A stretch of DNA of 16,189 bases from Faecalimonas sp. GTDB lineage: Bacteria; Bacillota_A; Clostridia; Lachnospirales; Lachnospiraceae. Each line of letters begins with the position of its first letter. Positions within the stretch are counted from its first letter, which is position 1. The notes under the pieces were generated by a model. That model did no database searches and had not been told where the DNA came from. It was given only the letters and a program-made list of their open reading frames with translations. A program made the translations under genes and the position numbers. This document shows positions 8,099 to 15,356 of the stretch, in pieces. The stretch is from NCBI GenBank assembly GCA_026169575.1, contig JAPFCT010000296.1, forward strand, positions 1 through 16,189. The letters are read 5' to 3'.

Positions 8099-8959
8099 TT
8101 ACATCTTCTGCATAAATTCTTCTATCGATGTAACTTTCGCAGCCAGTTTTGCCCACGCAATGAGAACCTTTTCCTCTTTTTCAAATGCTATCTTCTCCTG
8201 AAGCGCTGGCGGTACTTCTCCAATCTCCTGCAGAACATTGAGCAGGAGATTCACATATCCTTCCAGTCTTCCTTCCTCACGACCTTCTGCGCGTTCTTCC
8301 TTCAACATCTCTTCAAAAATCATAAAGCGCTCCTCCATCTCCCGGCTTTCCTTGACCCTGCGAATGAATTTCTGTAACTGCTCCACATAGGGATCATCAA
8401 ACTTTTCTTCACTTCCTGCAAGGTCTGCCTTGACATATTTTAGAAATGTTACCAGTTCTTTTGGAACTTCACTTTCATTCTTCCCATGTGTATTCAGAAA
8501 CAGAATGACTCTTCCATCTTCCAGATTGGTTTCCTCTGATTCCTGACATTTCATCGCAAATGTATATCGGTATTTCTCTTCCCCGAACGGATCGAAATCA
8601 CAGAGAAAAATTACATATGTATCTGGAATCTCTGCATAATCTTCTCCGGATAATAGGATTTCCATATCCATCTGACTCTGGTAATAGCGGCTCCTCTTTC
8701 CAAGTGCAGCTTTCTTTCTCACCTGCATCTCGACGTTATAATGCTTGCGGTGCTCATCTTTTGCATACACATCCAACCGAACACCTTTATATTCCGGATG
8801 ATATACGATGCTCTTCTCCCGACTAACTTCCACCCGGTCAATCGGCATCTCCAAAACTCTTTCCAGAAATCCCTTGCAGTTATTCTCATCCAGCATCACT
8901 GCGCCAAACATAAAATTATCTTTAATCGTAAGTTCCTTTAAACAATGTTTTCTTTTCAT
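8099..8959 (-). CDS. Rpn-family PD-(D/E)XK putative nuclease/transposase-like protein
   Basis: The 286-residue protein has the opening block typical of the Rpn/PDDEXK_2 family (LTIKDNFMFGAVM). The nuclease signature RLDVY...NVEMQ follows, with Asp63, Glu77 and Gln79 in the catalytic positions, so the active site looks intact. The C-terminal third is highly charged, with an ERAEGREEGRLEGY run typical of the family. Escherichia coli RpnA-type relatives are described as recombination-promoting DNA endonucleases. Many Firmicute homologues are annotated as transposases, but no terminal inverted repeats are visible here. A GGAGG site lies 6 bases before the ATG. The gene stands alone and converges on the response regulator. 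Family assignment is firm; the cellular role is unknown. Confidence 0.88.
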   Translation of the reverse strand: MKRKHCLKELTIKDNFMFGAVMLDENNCKGFLERVLEMPIDRVEVSREKSIVYHPEYKGVRLDVYAKDEHRKHYNVEMQVRKKAALGKRSRYYQSQMDMEILLSGEDYAEIPDTYVIFLCDFDPFGEEKYRYTFAMKCQESEETNLEDGRVILFLNTHGKNESEVPKELVTFLKYVKADLAGSEEKFDDPYVEQLQKFIRRVKESREMEERFMIFEEMLKEERAEGREEGRLEGYVNLLLNVLQEIGEVPPALQEKIAFEKEEKVLIAWAKLAAKVTSIEEFMQKM

Positions 8960-9160
8960 TTTACTCCTCCATTTTTGCAGAGGAATTCTATACGATAATA
9001 GTAGCAGATAGAAACACTTATATCCAGCCTAAATTATTGAATTACAAAAAATATTTGAAGTATCCAAGTCCGCCCTACTTCCCAGGTCACCATCAGAAAA
9101 GTTGTCCGAAAGTGTCCAAAAAGTGCCCGGACCGTAGAGAATATTTACCTGTACATAGCG

Positions 9161-9308
9161 AAAACCCGTCAACCACAAGGGTTAACGGGCTTCGTTGTTT
9201 TATAGTTATCTAAAGGAATGAGAGTAAAGTATGCGTCTTATCTTCAACGCTCTACTTTAAGAGGGGGGAGATAGTGATTACTTAATCAACTATCTGACTC
9301 TTAGTATA
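9161..9308 (-). ncRNA. Candidate small structured RNA (hypothetical)
   Basis: This stretch lies within the gene-free gap 8960-9457. On the minus strand a TATACT -10-like hexamer (9303-9308) is followed by three hairpins. The first (9270-9294) has GATAGT-t-GATTA facing TAATC-ACTATC. The second (9225-9259) has TAAAGTA plus nested GCGT facing ACGC and TACTTTA. The third (9165-9189) is a 10-bp stem with one U-G pair followed by UUUU. An unpaired CUCCCCCCUCUU lies between the first two. No ORF fits. The order hairpins-then-terminator, and the C/A mismatch the third stem would have on the plus strand, favour the minus strand. The -35 is poor. Everything beyond the base pairing is inference. Confidence 0.4.
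9165..9189 (-). terminator. Intrinsic terminator (3' end of candidate small RNA)
   Basis: On the minus strand CCCGTTAACC pairs with GGTTGACGGG (10 bp with one G-U pair, 5-base loop) and is followed by TTTT. On the plus strand the same position is a C/A mismatch, although TTGTTTT follows a few bases later, so activity on both strands cannot be excluded. Confidence 0.6.
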
Positions 9309-9363
9309 AAAGGAAAATGTGTCCAAAGTATGATTGTTTTCTAAAAGAAAGCGAAAATTTCTT

Positions 9364-9412
9364 AAAAAAAAATGAATCCCGCATAAAAAAATATGATTTC
9401 CGGGAAAGCGGG
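9364..9412 (-). terminator. Terminator after the 48-residue protein gene
   Basis: On the minus strand CCCGC (9408-9412) pairs with GCGGG (9378-9382). A small inner TTTC-CCG-GAAA hairpin lies between, and a run of nine T residues follows after ATTCA. It lies 46 bases beyond the stop codon at 9458 and would end the CBM9-GreA-small protein transcript. Confidence 0.6.
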
Positions 9413-9457
9413 CATCGTCTGATTTACCCACTTTACTTGACAAGCTCTTTATTTGTC

Positions 9458-9604
9458 CTATACCTGCCTTCTTGTCGCATCCACAGCTTCTTTTCGTACA
9501 TTGTGGCTTTGATTCTGATTTTCCGGTTTTTTCTTTTGTGTCACGCTGTTAAATCGTTCCTCGTTTTTCTTCTGATTGACTGCTTCCTGTTTTTTCTGAT
9601 TCAT
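9458..9604 (-). CDS. Small basic 48-residue protein, unknown function
   Basis: This short frame begins at an ATG preceded by GAGGTGAG, with a spacing of about 5 bases. It encodes 48 residues beginning MNQKKQEAVNQKKNEE and ending VDATRRQV. Lys, Arg, Gln, Asn and Glu dominate, there is no hydrophobic stretch, and there is no cysteine. It should be a soluble, basic, possibly disordered or helical cytosolic protein. It starts 54 bases after the GreA-family gene with no promoter visible between, and a strong hairpin/T-run follows, so it is probably the last gene of that operon. I do not recognise a named family. The composition is reminiscent of small spore or nucleic-acid-binding proteins, but that is a guess. 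A 104-codon plus-strand frame across the same DNA is judged a shadow. Confidence 0.62.
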   Translation of the reverse strand: MNQKKQEAVNQKKNEERFNSVTQKKKPENQNQSHNVRKEAVDATRRQV

Positions 9605-9658
9605 ATGCTCACCTCAGGAAATAGTATCTGAAGAAACTATGATTTTATTCCCGCACTT

Positions 9659-10162
9659 TTAATAACTCCGGAGCCGGTCGCTGCCGTCATCTACCGTATT
9701 TTCTATTTTTCTGATCACGACATAATATCCGTCATCACCGGATACGCGGATAAATACTCTGTCTCCCTCTTTTTTCCCGAGGATCGCTTTTCCGATCGGA
9801 GATTCTGTGCTGATCAGCCCTTTCAGGGAATTTCCACGCACCGTCGTTACCAGTTTAAATATTTCTACCTCGTCATCTTCTTCAAAATAAAGATGGACGG
9901 TATTGTTCAGCCCCACTTCATCTTCCTTCGATTCATCGGACACGATCCTGGCCGTCTTGATCATACGCTCCAGATAACGGATTCTGCTCTCATTTTTGTT
10001 TTTTTCTTTTTTTGCAGCATGATATTCAAAATTTTCGCTGAGATCGCCATGTGCCCGCGCCTCTTTCACGTCTTCTAACAGTTCTTTTCGCAGTACAACC
10101 TTCCGGTATTCAATCTCTTCGCGCATTTTTCTGATATCATTCTTTGTCAGTTCATTATACAT
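9659..10162 (-). CDS. greA: GreA/GreB-family transcript cleavage factor (GreA paralogue)
   Basis: The 167-residue protein has the two-domain Gre fold. An N-terminal coiled coil (about 4-75) has the conserved tip HGDLSENFEYHAAKKEK. Asp40 and Glu43 correspond to the acidic residues that enter the RNA polymerase secondary channel and stimulate cleavage of backtracked RNA. The C-terminal domain carries the Gre hallmark STESPIGKAILGKKEGDRV (about 118-136). It is slightly longer than a standard GreA (about 158), with an Asp-rich tail, so it may be a second copy with the housekeeping one elsewhere. The ATG at 10162, with GGCGGTGA 6 bases before it, is preferred to an upstream TTG at 10168. The start overlaps the end of the CBM9-like gene by 8 bases, implying translational coupling. 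Confidence 0.88.
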   Translation of the reverse strand: MYNELTKNDIRKMREEIEYRKVVLRKELLEDVKEARAHGDLSENFEYHAAKKEKNKNESRIRYLERMIKTARIVSDESKEDEVGLNNTVHLYFEEDDEVEIFKLVTTVRGNSLKGLISTESPIGKAILGKKEGDRVFIRVSGDDGYYVVIRKIENTVDDGSDRLRSY

Positions 10163-10778
10163 CGACAATCACCGCCTTCGCAAAGCAGACTGGAAGATGA
10201 AAGTTCGGCTCTTTGCTTTCAATTGGACTGTAGCATCCAAAGTGCTGGATTTTTTCATCCTCTGAAATTTTGTAAAAATTACAATAAAATGTCTGTCCGG
10301 ATTTTATACGCTCAAGAGAGGTGATTTCCTCCAACAGCGCTTCCGGGATCAATACAGACACGCTCCACTGATCAGCTTCTATTTTCGCCTGGCAGTCTGC
10401 TTTCTGATAATATTCATCCGAGAGCAACGTCCGGTTCTCCCTGGCATATCCTTTCTCAGCATACAGCGCTCCATTTGCGTTCATTTCAAAATTAACGTAA
10501 ATACATGGTTTTTCGGCGCTCATCTCTCCATCCGGAAATGCAAAAAATGCCTCCAGTGCGCTATCCTTGTAGACCAGTTCTTTATCCTTGCCGCAAAGCC
10601 GTTTTGGATCACGCTCTTCACAGGTCATCTCCACATAGATTCCCTGACCTTCGATATACCCTGCTCTTCCATACGCTTTTGGGGTCTGTAAACTGTCCCA
10701 TAAATACTGGTCAATCACAAATTGTTCACATTGGGAAATCTGTGAACGGTTGGCGATTCGGTATATATTATATTCCAT
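10155..10778 (-). CDS. CBM9-like carbohydrate-binding protein
   Basis: The 207-residue protein resembles the stand-alone 'carbohydrate-binding family 9-like' group. It has a LVYKDSALEAFFAFPD strand pair (about 68-83), YVNFEMNANGALYAEKG (94-110), and a C-terminal FYCNFYKI...HFGCYSPIE...PNFHLPVCF (165-199), the family's closing block. No signal peptide or membrane segment is present, so it is predicted to be cytosolic, which is odd for a sugar-binding domain. The ATG at 10778, with GGAGGTG 12 bases upstream, is chosen over an in-frame ATG at 10838 that lacks a ribosome binding site. It is the first gene of a unit with the GreA-family gene, which overlaps its 3' end. Its ligand and role are unknown. 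Confidence 0.8.
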   Translation of the reverse strand: MEYNIYRIANRSQISQCEQFVIDQYLWDSLQTPKAYGRAGYIEGQGIYVEMTCEERDPKRLCGKDKELVYKDSALEAFFAFPDGEMSAEKPCIYVNFEMNANGALYAEKGYARENRTLLSDEYYQKADCQAKIEADQWSVSVLIPEALLEEITSLERIKSGQTFYCNFYKISEDEKIQHFGCYSPIESKEPNFHLPVCFAKAVIVDV

Positions 10779-10823
10779 TTTTCTTTTGGTCACCTCCACA
10801 ATTCTGAAAATATTCTGATGTTG

Positions 10824-10851
10824 ACACTCCCATAACAAAAGCAGTGAGTGT
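10824..10851. repeat. Small inverted repeat upstream of the CBM9-like gene
   Basis: ACACTC (10824-10829) and GAGTGT (10846-10851) form a 6-bp dyad with a 16-base spacer, about 46 bases before the CBM9-like start. It could be an operator or a leader hairpin. No convincing promoter was found near it; a TATACT at about 10886 lacks a -35. Weak evidence. Confidence 0.25.
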
Positions 10852-10990
10852 TACGACACATTAGATAAATTTTTTCTCTTCTCTAGTATACTGCTTTTCT
10901 TGTTCCTTTTCATCCCTTTTCTTTCTCCTGCAAAACACTTTCTTCTTTTCCCTTTCCCATTCTGCTGTTCTTTTTCCTCATATAGAGAGA

Positions 10991-11017
10991 AAAGATCCAC
11001 AACTTCTGTGAATCTTT
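10991..11017 (-). terminator. Probable terminator after the GH3 gene
   Basis: On the minus strand AAAGATTCACA pairs with TGTGGATCTTT (11 bp including one G-T pair, 5-base loop) and runs into TTTTCTCTCT. It lies about 110 bases beyond the GH3 stop. A second perfect 8-bp dyad without a T-run (CGAAAGCA/TGCTTTCG, 11065-11089) lies between. Outside these two structures the gap 10839-11129 shows only T-rich plus-strand sequence. Confidence 0.5.
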
Positions 11018-11064
11018 CCTTTGATTTTCATTCTTTTATTTGTAAAAAATTTTTCATTCTTTTT

Positions 11065-11089
11065 CGAAAGCAAAATAAATCTGCTTTCG
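11065..11089. repeat. Perfect 8-bp inverted repeat downstream of GH3
   Basis: CGAAAGCA and TGCTTTCG enclose a 9-base AT-rich loop, 41 bases after the GH3 stop codon. The flank on the minus strand is A-rich rather than T-rich, so it is not a classical terminator. It may protect the mRNA 3' end. Confidence 0.4.
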
Positions 11090-11129
11090 GCTTATATCAG
11101 ATCTCTGTTTCTTGCCGCACGCTGCTTTC

Positions 11130-12896
11130 TTACAGTCTTGCATCAAATAATCCGCAGAAACTGTCGATCGGGTCTGTTCCTTTGAAAGACGCTTCCCCGT
11201 TCATAAGGTTCTCTACCAGTGCGTCAAGTGTTGTGTCTTTGGAATCGTAAGTATTGATATAAGTCCGTGCCTGCGGAATATCTGCAAGCATGGTCGGCTG
11301 TCCGCATCCGACAACAACAACCGGAACTTCAAATACATACCACGGGATCTCTCCGCCTCCCTTTGACATTCCAAAGCTTGGTCTTCCGTTTGGCACATCA
11401 CAGAGTGTGATCACAAGATCCATATCGGATACGAAATCAGCGATCGCATTCTTTCCTGCAAAGTAAATATTTAAGTCTGGCTTCTCACCTGCTTCAATCT
11501 GCTTTTTCATCACATCAAGCGGACTTTCGTAAATAAATGCATCGAATCCCTTTGCACATAATTTTTCTTTTAATGCTTCTGCCGGATTTCCTTTTCCGCC
11601 TCCGAGCATTTTCATCAGAGCTGACATGCTATTCTCCGCACCTTTGATGTGCACGATCATAATTCTCTTATAACGCTCCGGCGTCATCGGAAGCACGTCT
11701 TTGTCTTTGTATTTTACAAGTGTGATGCAGTCTTCGCTGATTGCCTTCTGCATCTCTTTGTATTCCTCTCTCTGAAGTACTTCTTCTGCTGTCTCCGGCT
11801 GAGGTACCAGTTCCTCTTTGCTCTTCTTGTTGAGTCCGAGATGCGCTTTGAGTCCTAAAATACGTGTCAGCGCTTCTGTCATTCTCTCCTCGCTGATGAT
11901 TCCAGTCTGATATGCATCCAGCATTGTTGCGAAATCTTCCTCTGGATCGTTGAAGAATAAGAACATATCACATCCGGCATTGATACTTGCCGGAAGCATC
12001 TCAGAACGCTTCATACGGTCTGTCATTGCTACCATATGGGAAGCGTCTGTCACAACCATACCGTTGAATCCAAGCCGGTCTCTCAGAAGACCTGTCATGA
12101 TCTCAGGACTTAATGTTGCCGGCATCATATCTTCATCTTTTAATTCCGGATTAATTTCCTTTGCATAAGACGGCAGCATGATATGTCCTCCCATGATCGC
12201 ATCCAGATCATTTTCGATCAATGTCCGGTAAACATGTCCATACGTCTCATCCCATTTTTCCACATCAAAATAGTTGACATTATTCGCAATATGCGCGTCT
12301 CTGAAGTCCTGTCCATTTCCCGGGAAATGCTTTGCCGCACAGGCAAATCCTGGAATTGTGTGCGCTCCATTTAAGTACGCTTTGCTCATAGTTGCCACGC
12401 GCTCTGCGTCTCCGCCGAATGCACGTGTCACGATCTCTGTATTCTCCCAGTTATAGAGAATATCTGCTACCGGAGCAAATGCCATATTGCATCCGATCGC
12501 AGCTGCCTGCTCATTTGCCATCTTTCCTAATGCAAATGCATATGATTCCTTATCTGTGGCAGCGATCTTAACTCCTGCTCCAATATGTGTTCCGTCTGCA
12601 CATGCACCGTCTCCTCCGGCTTCTGTGTTACATGCGATAAACACCGGAACTTTTGCGTATTTCTGAAGGATCCGGTTCTGCTCCTGAATCGCTTTTCCCG
12701 GTGCAGGATTGTAACGACATCCTCCCAGGTGGTATTTCTCCATAAGTTCTTTTAAATATTCTTCATCGTGTGAAGCTGTCAGCTGGAAGAATAACTGTCC
12801 TACTTTTTCTTCCGGACTCATATTTGCAATTGTATCCTCTACCCATTTACAGTCTTCTTCTGACAGATAATACGGTCTCGCTTTTAAATCTACCAT
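11130..12896 (-). CDS. Glycoside hydrolase family 3, NagZ-type, cytosolic
   Basis: This 588-residue enzyme has a GH3 TIM barrel in the first 350 residues. The motif KHFPGNGQDFRDAH (189-202) is the NagZ-subfamily loop whose Asp-His pair (Asp200/His202) supplies the acid/base. The nucleophile is Asp284 in GMVVTDASHM. This favours beta-N-acetylglucosaminidase-like activity over beta-glucosidase. The C-terminal part (about 390-588) is an alpha/beta second domain. There is no signal peptide, so it should act on imported or recycled amino-sugar glycans, perhaps muropeptides or host-glycan GlcNAc. The ATG has GAGGAG about 12 bases upstream, a rather long spacing. It has its own promoter and terminator and is probably monocistronic. 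Subfamily is likely; substrate is inferred. Confidence 0.88.
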   Translation of the reverse strand: MVDLKARPYYLSEEDCKWVEDTIANMSPEEKVGQLFFQLTASHDEEYLKELMEKYHLGGCRYNPAPGKAIQEQNRILQKYAKVPVFIACNTEAGGDGACADGTHIGAGVKIAATDKESYAFALGKMANEQAAAIGCNMAFAPVADILYNWENTEIVTRAFGGDAERVATMSKAYLNGAHTIPGFACAAKHFPGNGQDFRDAHIANNVNYFDVEKWDETYGHVYRTLIENDLDAIMGGHIMLPSYAKEINPELKDEDMMPATLSPEIMTGLLRDRLGFNGMVVTDASHMVAMTDRMKRSEMLPASINAGCDMFLFFNDPEEDFATMLDAYQTGIISEERMTEALTRILGLKAHLGLNKKSKEELVPQPETAEEVLQREEYKEMQKAISEDCITLVKYKDKDVLPMTPERYKRIMIVHIKGAENSMSALMKMLGGGKGNPAEALKEKLCAKGFDAFIYESPLDVMKKQIEAGEKPDLNIYFAGKNAIADFVSDMDLVITLCDVPNGRPSFGMSKGGGEIPWYVFEVPVVVVGCGQPTMLADIPQARTYINTYDSKDTTLDALVENLMNGEASFKGTDPIDSFCGLFDARL

Positions 12897-12939
12897 ATCA
12901 ATAACATTCTCCTCTCTGTTTCAAGACTTTGCGCAACTG

Positions 12940-12948
12940 ATTATACCA
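12940..12948 (-). promoter_or_regulatory. Extended -10 promoter of the GH3 gene
   Basis: On the minus strand TGGTATAAT, a perfect -10 with an extended TG motif, lies about 45 bases before the GH3 ATG. No good -35 hexamer is visible at 16-18 bases, which is tolerable for extended -10 promoters. Confidence 0.5.
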
Positions 12949-13094
12949 TTATTTTATACAAAAACGCCATACATTTCTTGTATATTTTACACAAATTTCA
13001 TTTTTCATTTTCGAATGGAAATTCTGTTTTTCATTCCAATTCAGCTGTCGCTTCTAAACTTTATTCTTGAAAATACTGGCTCCATCCATCGCTT

Positions 13095-13865
13095 CTATAC
13101 ATTTCCATCCAGCACCGGCGCCAGAAGTACTTTTCCGGTTCCGCGGTACACGTTGACCAGTCCTTCTCCGGAAGCCGCTGAACCGGCAAGTGTCTTTCCA
13201 GAACGTTCTACAGTAAAGTTTAAGCTGCCGCTCCATGCAATCGCCATATTTCCATCTACCTTCAGCACGTCATCCTGAAGCGTGATCTCTACAAGTTCTT
13301 CCCGCGGACAAGGTGCTTCCAGGCAAAGTACGCCTTCCCCCACCACTCCGAGATTGAACAAGCCTTCATTTCCGGCAACAGCAGAAGAAATATTAGAGCG
13401 CATCACCGCTTTATGTTTCAGCCTTGCATCACATGCAAGAAATAGTCCGTCATCTAAAACGATGGATCCGTTCCAGTCTCTGAGATCCATCAGAAGGATA
13501 TGCTTGTAAGTCGGTTCCAGCACGAGAATCCCACTTCCGGTATACTCCGGCTTGATCGCAGACTCACCTGTCATCTTACCTCTGACTGCTTTTCCGAATA
13601 AGTCCCCCACACCCTTGACTCCGGTCGTCGCGTTGACATTTCCTACCGTCCACTGCATCGCGCCTGCCTGCAGCGTGATATTTGCCTGATTGACATCACA
13701 GATGACCTGCCGTTTTCTGACTTTCATCTCATTGCAGAAATATGCCAGCGCCGCATTATGTGGCATCACACTTAAATCTCTCTGGTATTCGATAACAGTA
13801 AATGGTCCAAGAGAATTTAACACCTTAATATCATCATTGTTCGTAAAATTAGAGATTCTATACAT
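13095..13865 (-). CDS. AIM24-family protein
   Basis: The 256-residue protein matches the AIM24/TIGR00266-type family, a double beta-roll fold without known catalytic residues. Visible features are a glycine-rich core with MQWTVGNVNATTG (about 70-82), a GILVLEPTYKHILLMDL block (112-128), DDGLFLACD (138-146), and the closing GEGLVNVYRGTGKVLLAP (233-250) characteristic of the family. No signal peptide or membrane helix is present. Bacterial members have no settled function; the yeast namesake is mitochondrial. The ATG at 13865 has GGAGG 8 bases upstream, so an in-frame ATG at 13919 is not used. A near-consensus promoter lies upstream, so it is transcribed separately from thiC. Its 199-base gap to GH3 holds the GH3 promoter and weak palindromes only. 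Confidence 0.85.
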   Translation of the reverse strand: MYRISNFTNNDDIKVLNSLGPFTVIEYQRDLSVMPHNAALAYFCNEMKVRKRQVICDVNQANITLQAGAMQWTVGNVNATTGVKGVGDLFGKAVRGKMTGESAIKPEYTGSGILVLEPTYKHILLMDLRDWNGSIVLDDGLFLACDARLKHKAVMRSNISSAVAGNEGLFNLGVVGEGVLCLEAPCPREELVEITLQDDVLKVDGNMAIAWSGSLNFTVERSGKTLAGSAASGEGLVNVYRGTGKVLLAPVLDGNV

Positions 13866-13972
13866 CGCCTTTTCCTCCTTATGCTTCTTACTGCCATTCT
13901 GGATACGATTCATCCTCATTCCATGTTATACAACTTTTCTGAAAATGACCTGCCCCGGCTACTGATAGATTT

Positions 13973-14001
13973 ATTATACGGTATACAGGATAAAATCACA
14001 A
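13973..14001 (-). promoter_or_regulatory. Promoter of the AIM24-family gene
   Basis: On the minus strand TTGTGA (13996-14001) and TATAAT (13973-13978) have a 17-base spacer, about 108 bases before the start codon and just after the thiC stop. No intrinsic terminator for thiC was seen, so read-through from thiC is also possible. Confidence 0.65.
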
Positions 14002-14029
14002 CAAATTCTCTGTTACAATCTTTTCCCTA

Positions 14030-15337
14030 TTACAGAATATCAATATATTCGCCATTCAGCGCCTTGTTCATACTTCTGACCGCGCAGAATTTCCCACACA
14101 TCGAGCAACTCTCCTCAATCTCCGGTTTCCGTTCCCCCCGGATCTGTTTTGCAGTCTCCGGGTCGATCGAACAGTTCCACTGTTCTTCCCAGTCAAAAGT
14201 TCTTCTGGCATCTGCCATCCGGTCATCGAGATCTCTTGCATGCGGAACATGTTTTGCAATGTCTGCCGCATGTGCCGCGATCTTCGATGCGATGATCCCC
14301 TGACGGACATCCTCTACATTCGGAAGCGCCAGATGTTCTGCCGGCGTCACATAGCAGAGAAATGCCGCCCCTGCCGAAGCTGCCACAGCGCCTCCGATCG
14401 CCGCCGTGATGTGGTCGTATCCCGGTGCAATATCGGTCACGATCGGACCCAGCACATAAAACGGCGCGCCCATGCAGATCGTCTGCTGTAATTTCATATT
14501 TGCCTCAATCTGGTCAAGCGGCATATGCCCCGGTCCTTCCACCATCACCTGCACATCTTTTTCCCATGCGCGTTTGGTCAGCTCTCCGAGACGCACCAGT
14601 TCCTCAATCTGGCACACATCGCTCGCATCTGCCAGACAGCCCGGGCGGCATGCGTCTCCGAGCGAAATCGTCACATCATATTCCCGGCAGATTTCCAGAA
14701 TCTCATCAAAATACTCATAGAATGGATTTTCATTTCCGGTCATACTCATCCATGCAAATACAAGCGATCCGCCTCGGGATACGATATTCATCTTCCGTTT
14801 ATGTTGCTTAATCTGTTCGATCGTCTTTCTTGTGATCCCACAGTGAAGTGTAACGAAGTCTACTCCGTCCTCTGCATGAAGCCTGACTACATCGATAAAA
14901 TCCTTTGCCGTCAGTGTGGCAAGATCTCTCTGATAATGGATCACACTGTCATAGACCGGCACAGTTCCGATCATCGCCGGACACTCCTGCGTCAGCTTTC
15001 TGCGAAATGGCTGTGTATTCCCATGGGAGGAAAGATCCATGATCGCTTCTGCTCCCATGTGGACCGCTGCCATCACTTTCTCCATCTCGACCTCATAGTC
15101 TTTACAGTCTTTAGACACGCCAAGATTTACATTGATCTTCGTGCGGAGCATCGAACCTACTCCGTTTGGTTCCAGACAGGTGTGCCTTTTATTTGCACAG
15201 ATTGCCACCTGCCCTTTTGCCACCAGGTCACGGATTTCCTCCGCTGTGCGGTATTCCTTTCGCGCTACTGCCCGCATCTCCTCTGTGATGATCCCTTTTC
15301 TTGCTGCCTCCATCTGTGTGTGGTATTTCTCTGACAT
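14030..15337 (-). CDS. thiC: Phosphomethylpyrimidine synthase ThiC
   Basis: ThiC is a radical-SAM enzyme that turns 5-aminoimidazole ribotide into HMP phosphate, the pyrimidine half of thiamine. The 435-residue protein is the short form lacking the long N-terminal domain of the roughly 630-residue Escherichia coli enzyme. Visible hallmarks are ACANKRHTCLEPNGVGSM-type N-terminal sequence (about 46-63), DLSSHGNTQPFR, TLHCGITRKTI, SRGGSL, SLGDACRPGCLADASD, VEGPGHMPLDQIEAN and GPIVTDIAPGYDHI. The C-terminal cluster-binding cysteines are Cys411, Cys414 and Cys418 (CSMCGKFC), spaced CX2CX3C rather than CX2CX4C. The ATG at 15337 with GAGGTG 6 bases before it is preferred to the GTG at 15346. Regulation is by the TPP riboswitch upstream. 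No other thiamine gene is in the window. Confidence 0.97.
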   Translation of the reverse strand: MSEKYHTQMEAARKGIITEEMRAVARKEYRTAEEIRDLVAKGQVAICANKRHTCLEPNGVGSMLRTKINVNLGVSKDCKDYEVEMEKVMAAVHMGAEAIMDLSSHGNTQPFRRKLTQECPAMIGTVPVYDSVIHYQRDLATLTAKDFIDVVRLHAEDGVDFVTLHCGITRKTIEQIKQHKRKMNIVSRGGSLVFAWMSMTGNENPFYEYFDEILEICREYDVTISLGDACRPGCLADASDVCQIEELVRLGELTKRAWEKDVQVMVEGPGHMPLDQIEANMKLQQTICMGAPFYVLGPIVTDIAPGYDHITAAIGGAVAASAGAAFLCYVTPAEHLALPNVEDVRQGIIASKIAAHAADIAKHVPHARDLDDRMADARRTFDWEEQWNCSIDPETAKQIRGERKPEIEESCSMCGKFCAVRSMNKALNGEYIDIL

Positions 15338-15356
15338 ATGATGCACCTCTTCTTTC

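Noticed and set aside
9000..9215. Open plus-strand frames through the terminator, with a CPKVSKKCPDR-like stretch that might be the tail of an integrase
   Set aside because: There is no start codon with a ribosome binding site, no recombinase catalytic motif, and the frame overlaps the Rpn start in antisense. A translated search could revive it; I cannot support it from sequence.
9260..9285. GGGGGGAG followed by GTG, resembling a translation start on the plus strand
   Set aside because: The frame ends after three codons (GTG ATT ACT TAA), so it cannot be a gene. The G-run is better read as a C-run in the minus-strand RNA candidate.
9317..9631. Plus-strand 104-codon frame with hydrophobic Phe/Leu-rich translation
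   Set aside because: It has no ribosome binding site, begins across a minus-strand terminator and lies antisense to the 48-residue gene. The Phe/Leu richness is what A-rich Lys/Gln codons give in reverse.
14525..15334. 269-codon plus-strand frame opposite thiC
   Set aside because: It is antisense to a very well conserved enzyme, is rich in Cys/His/Arg from reversed codons, and has no family resemblance or ribosome binding site.
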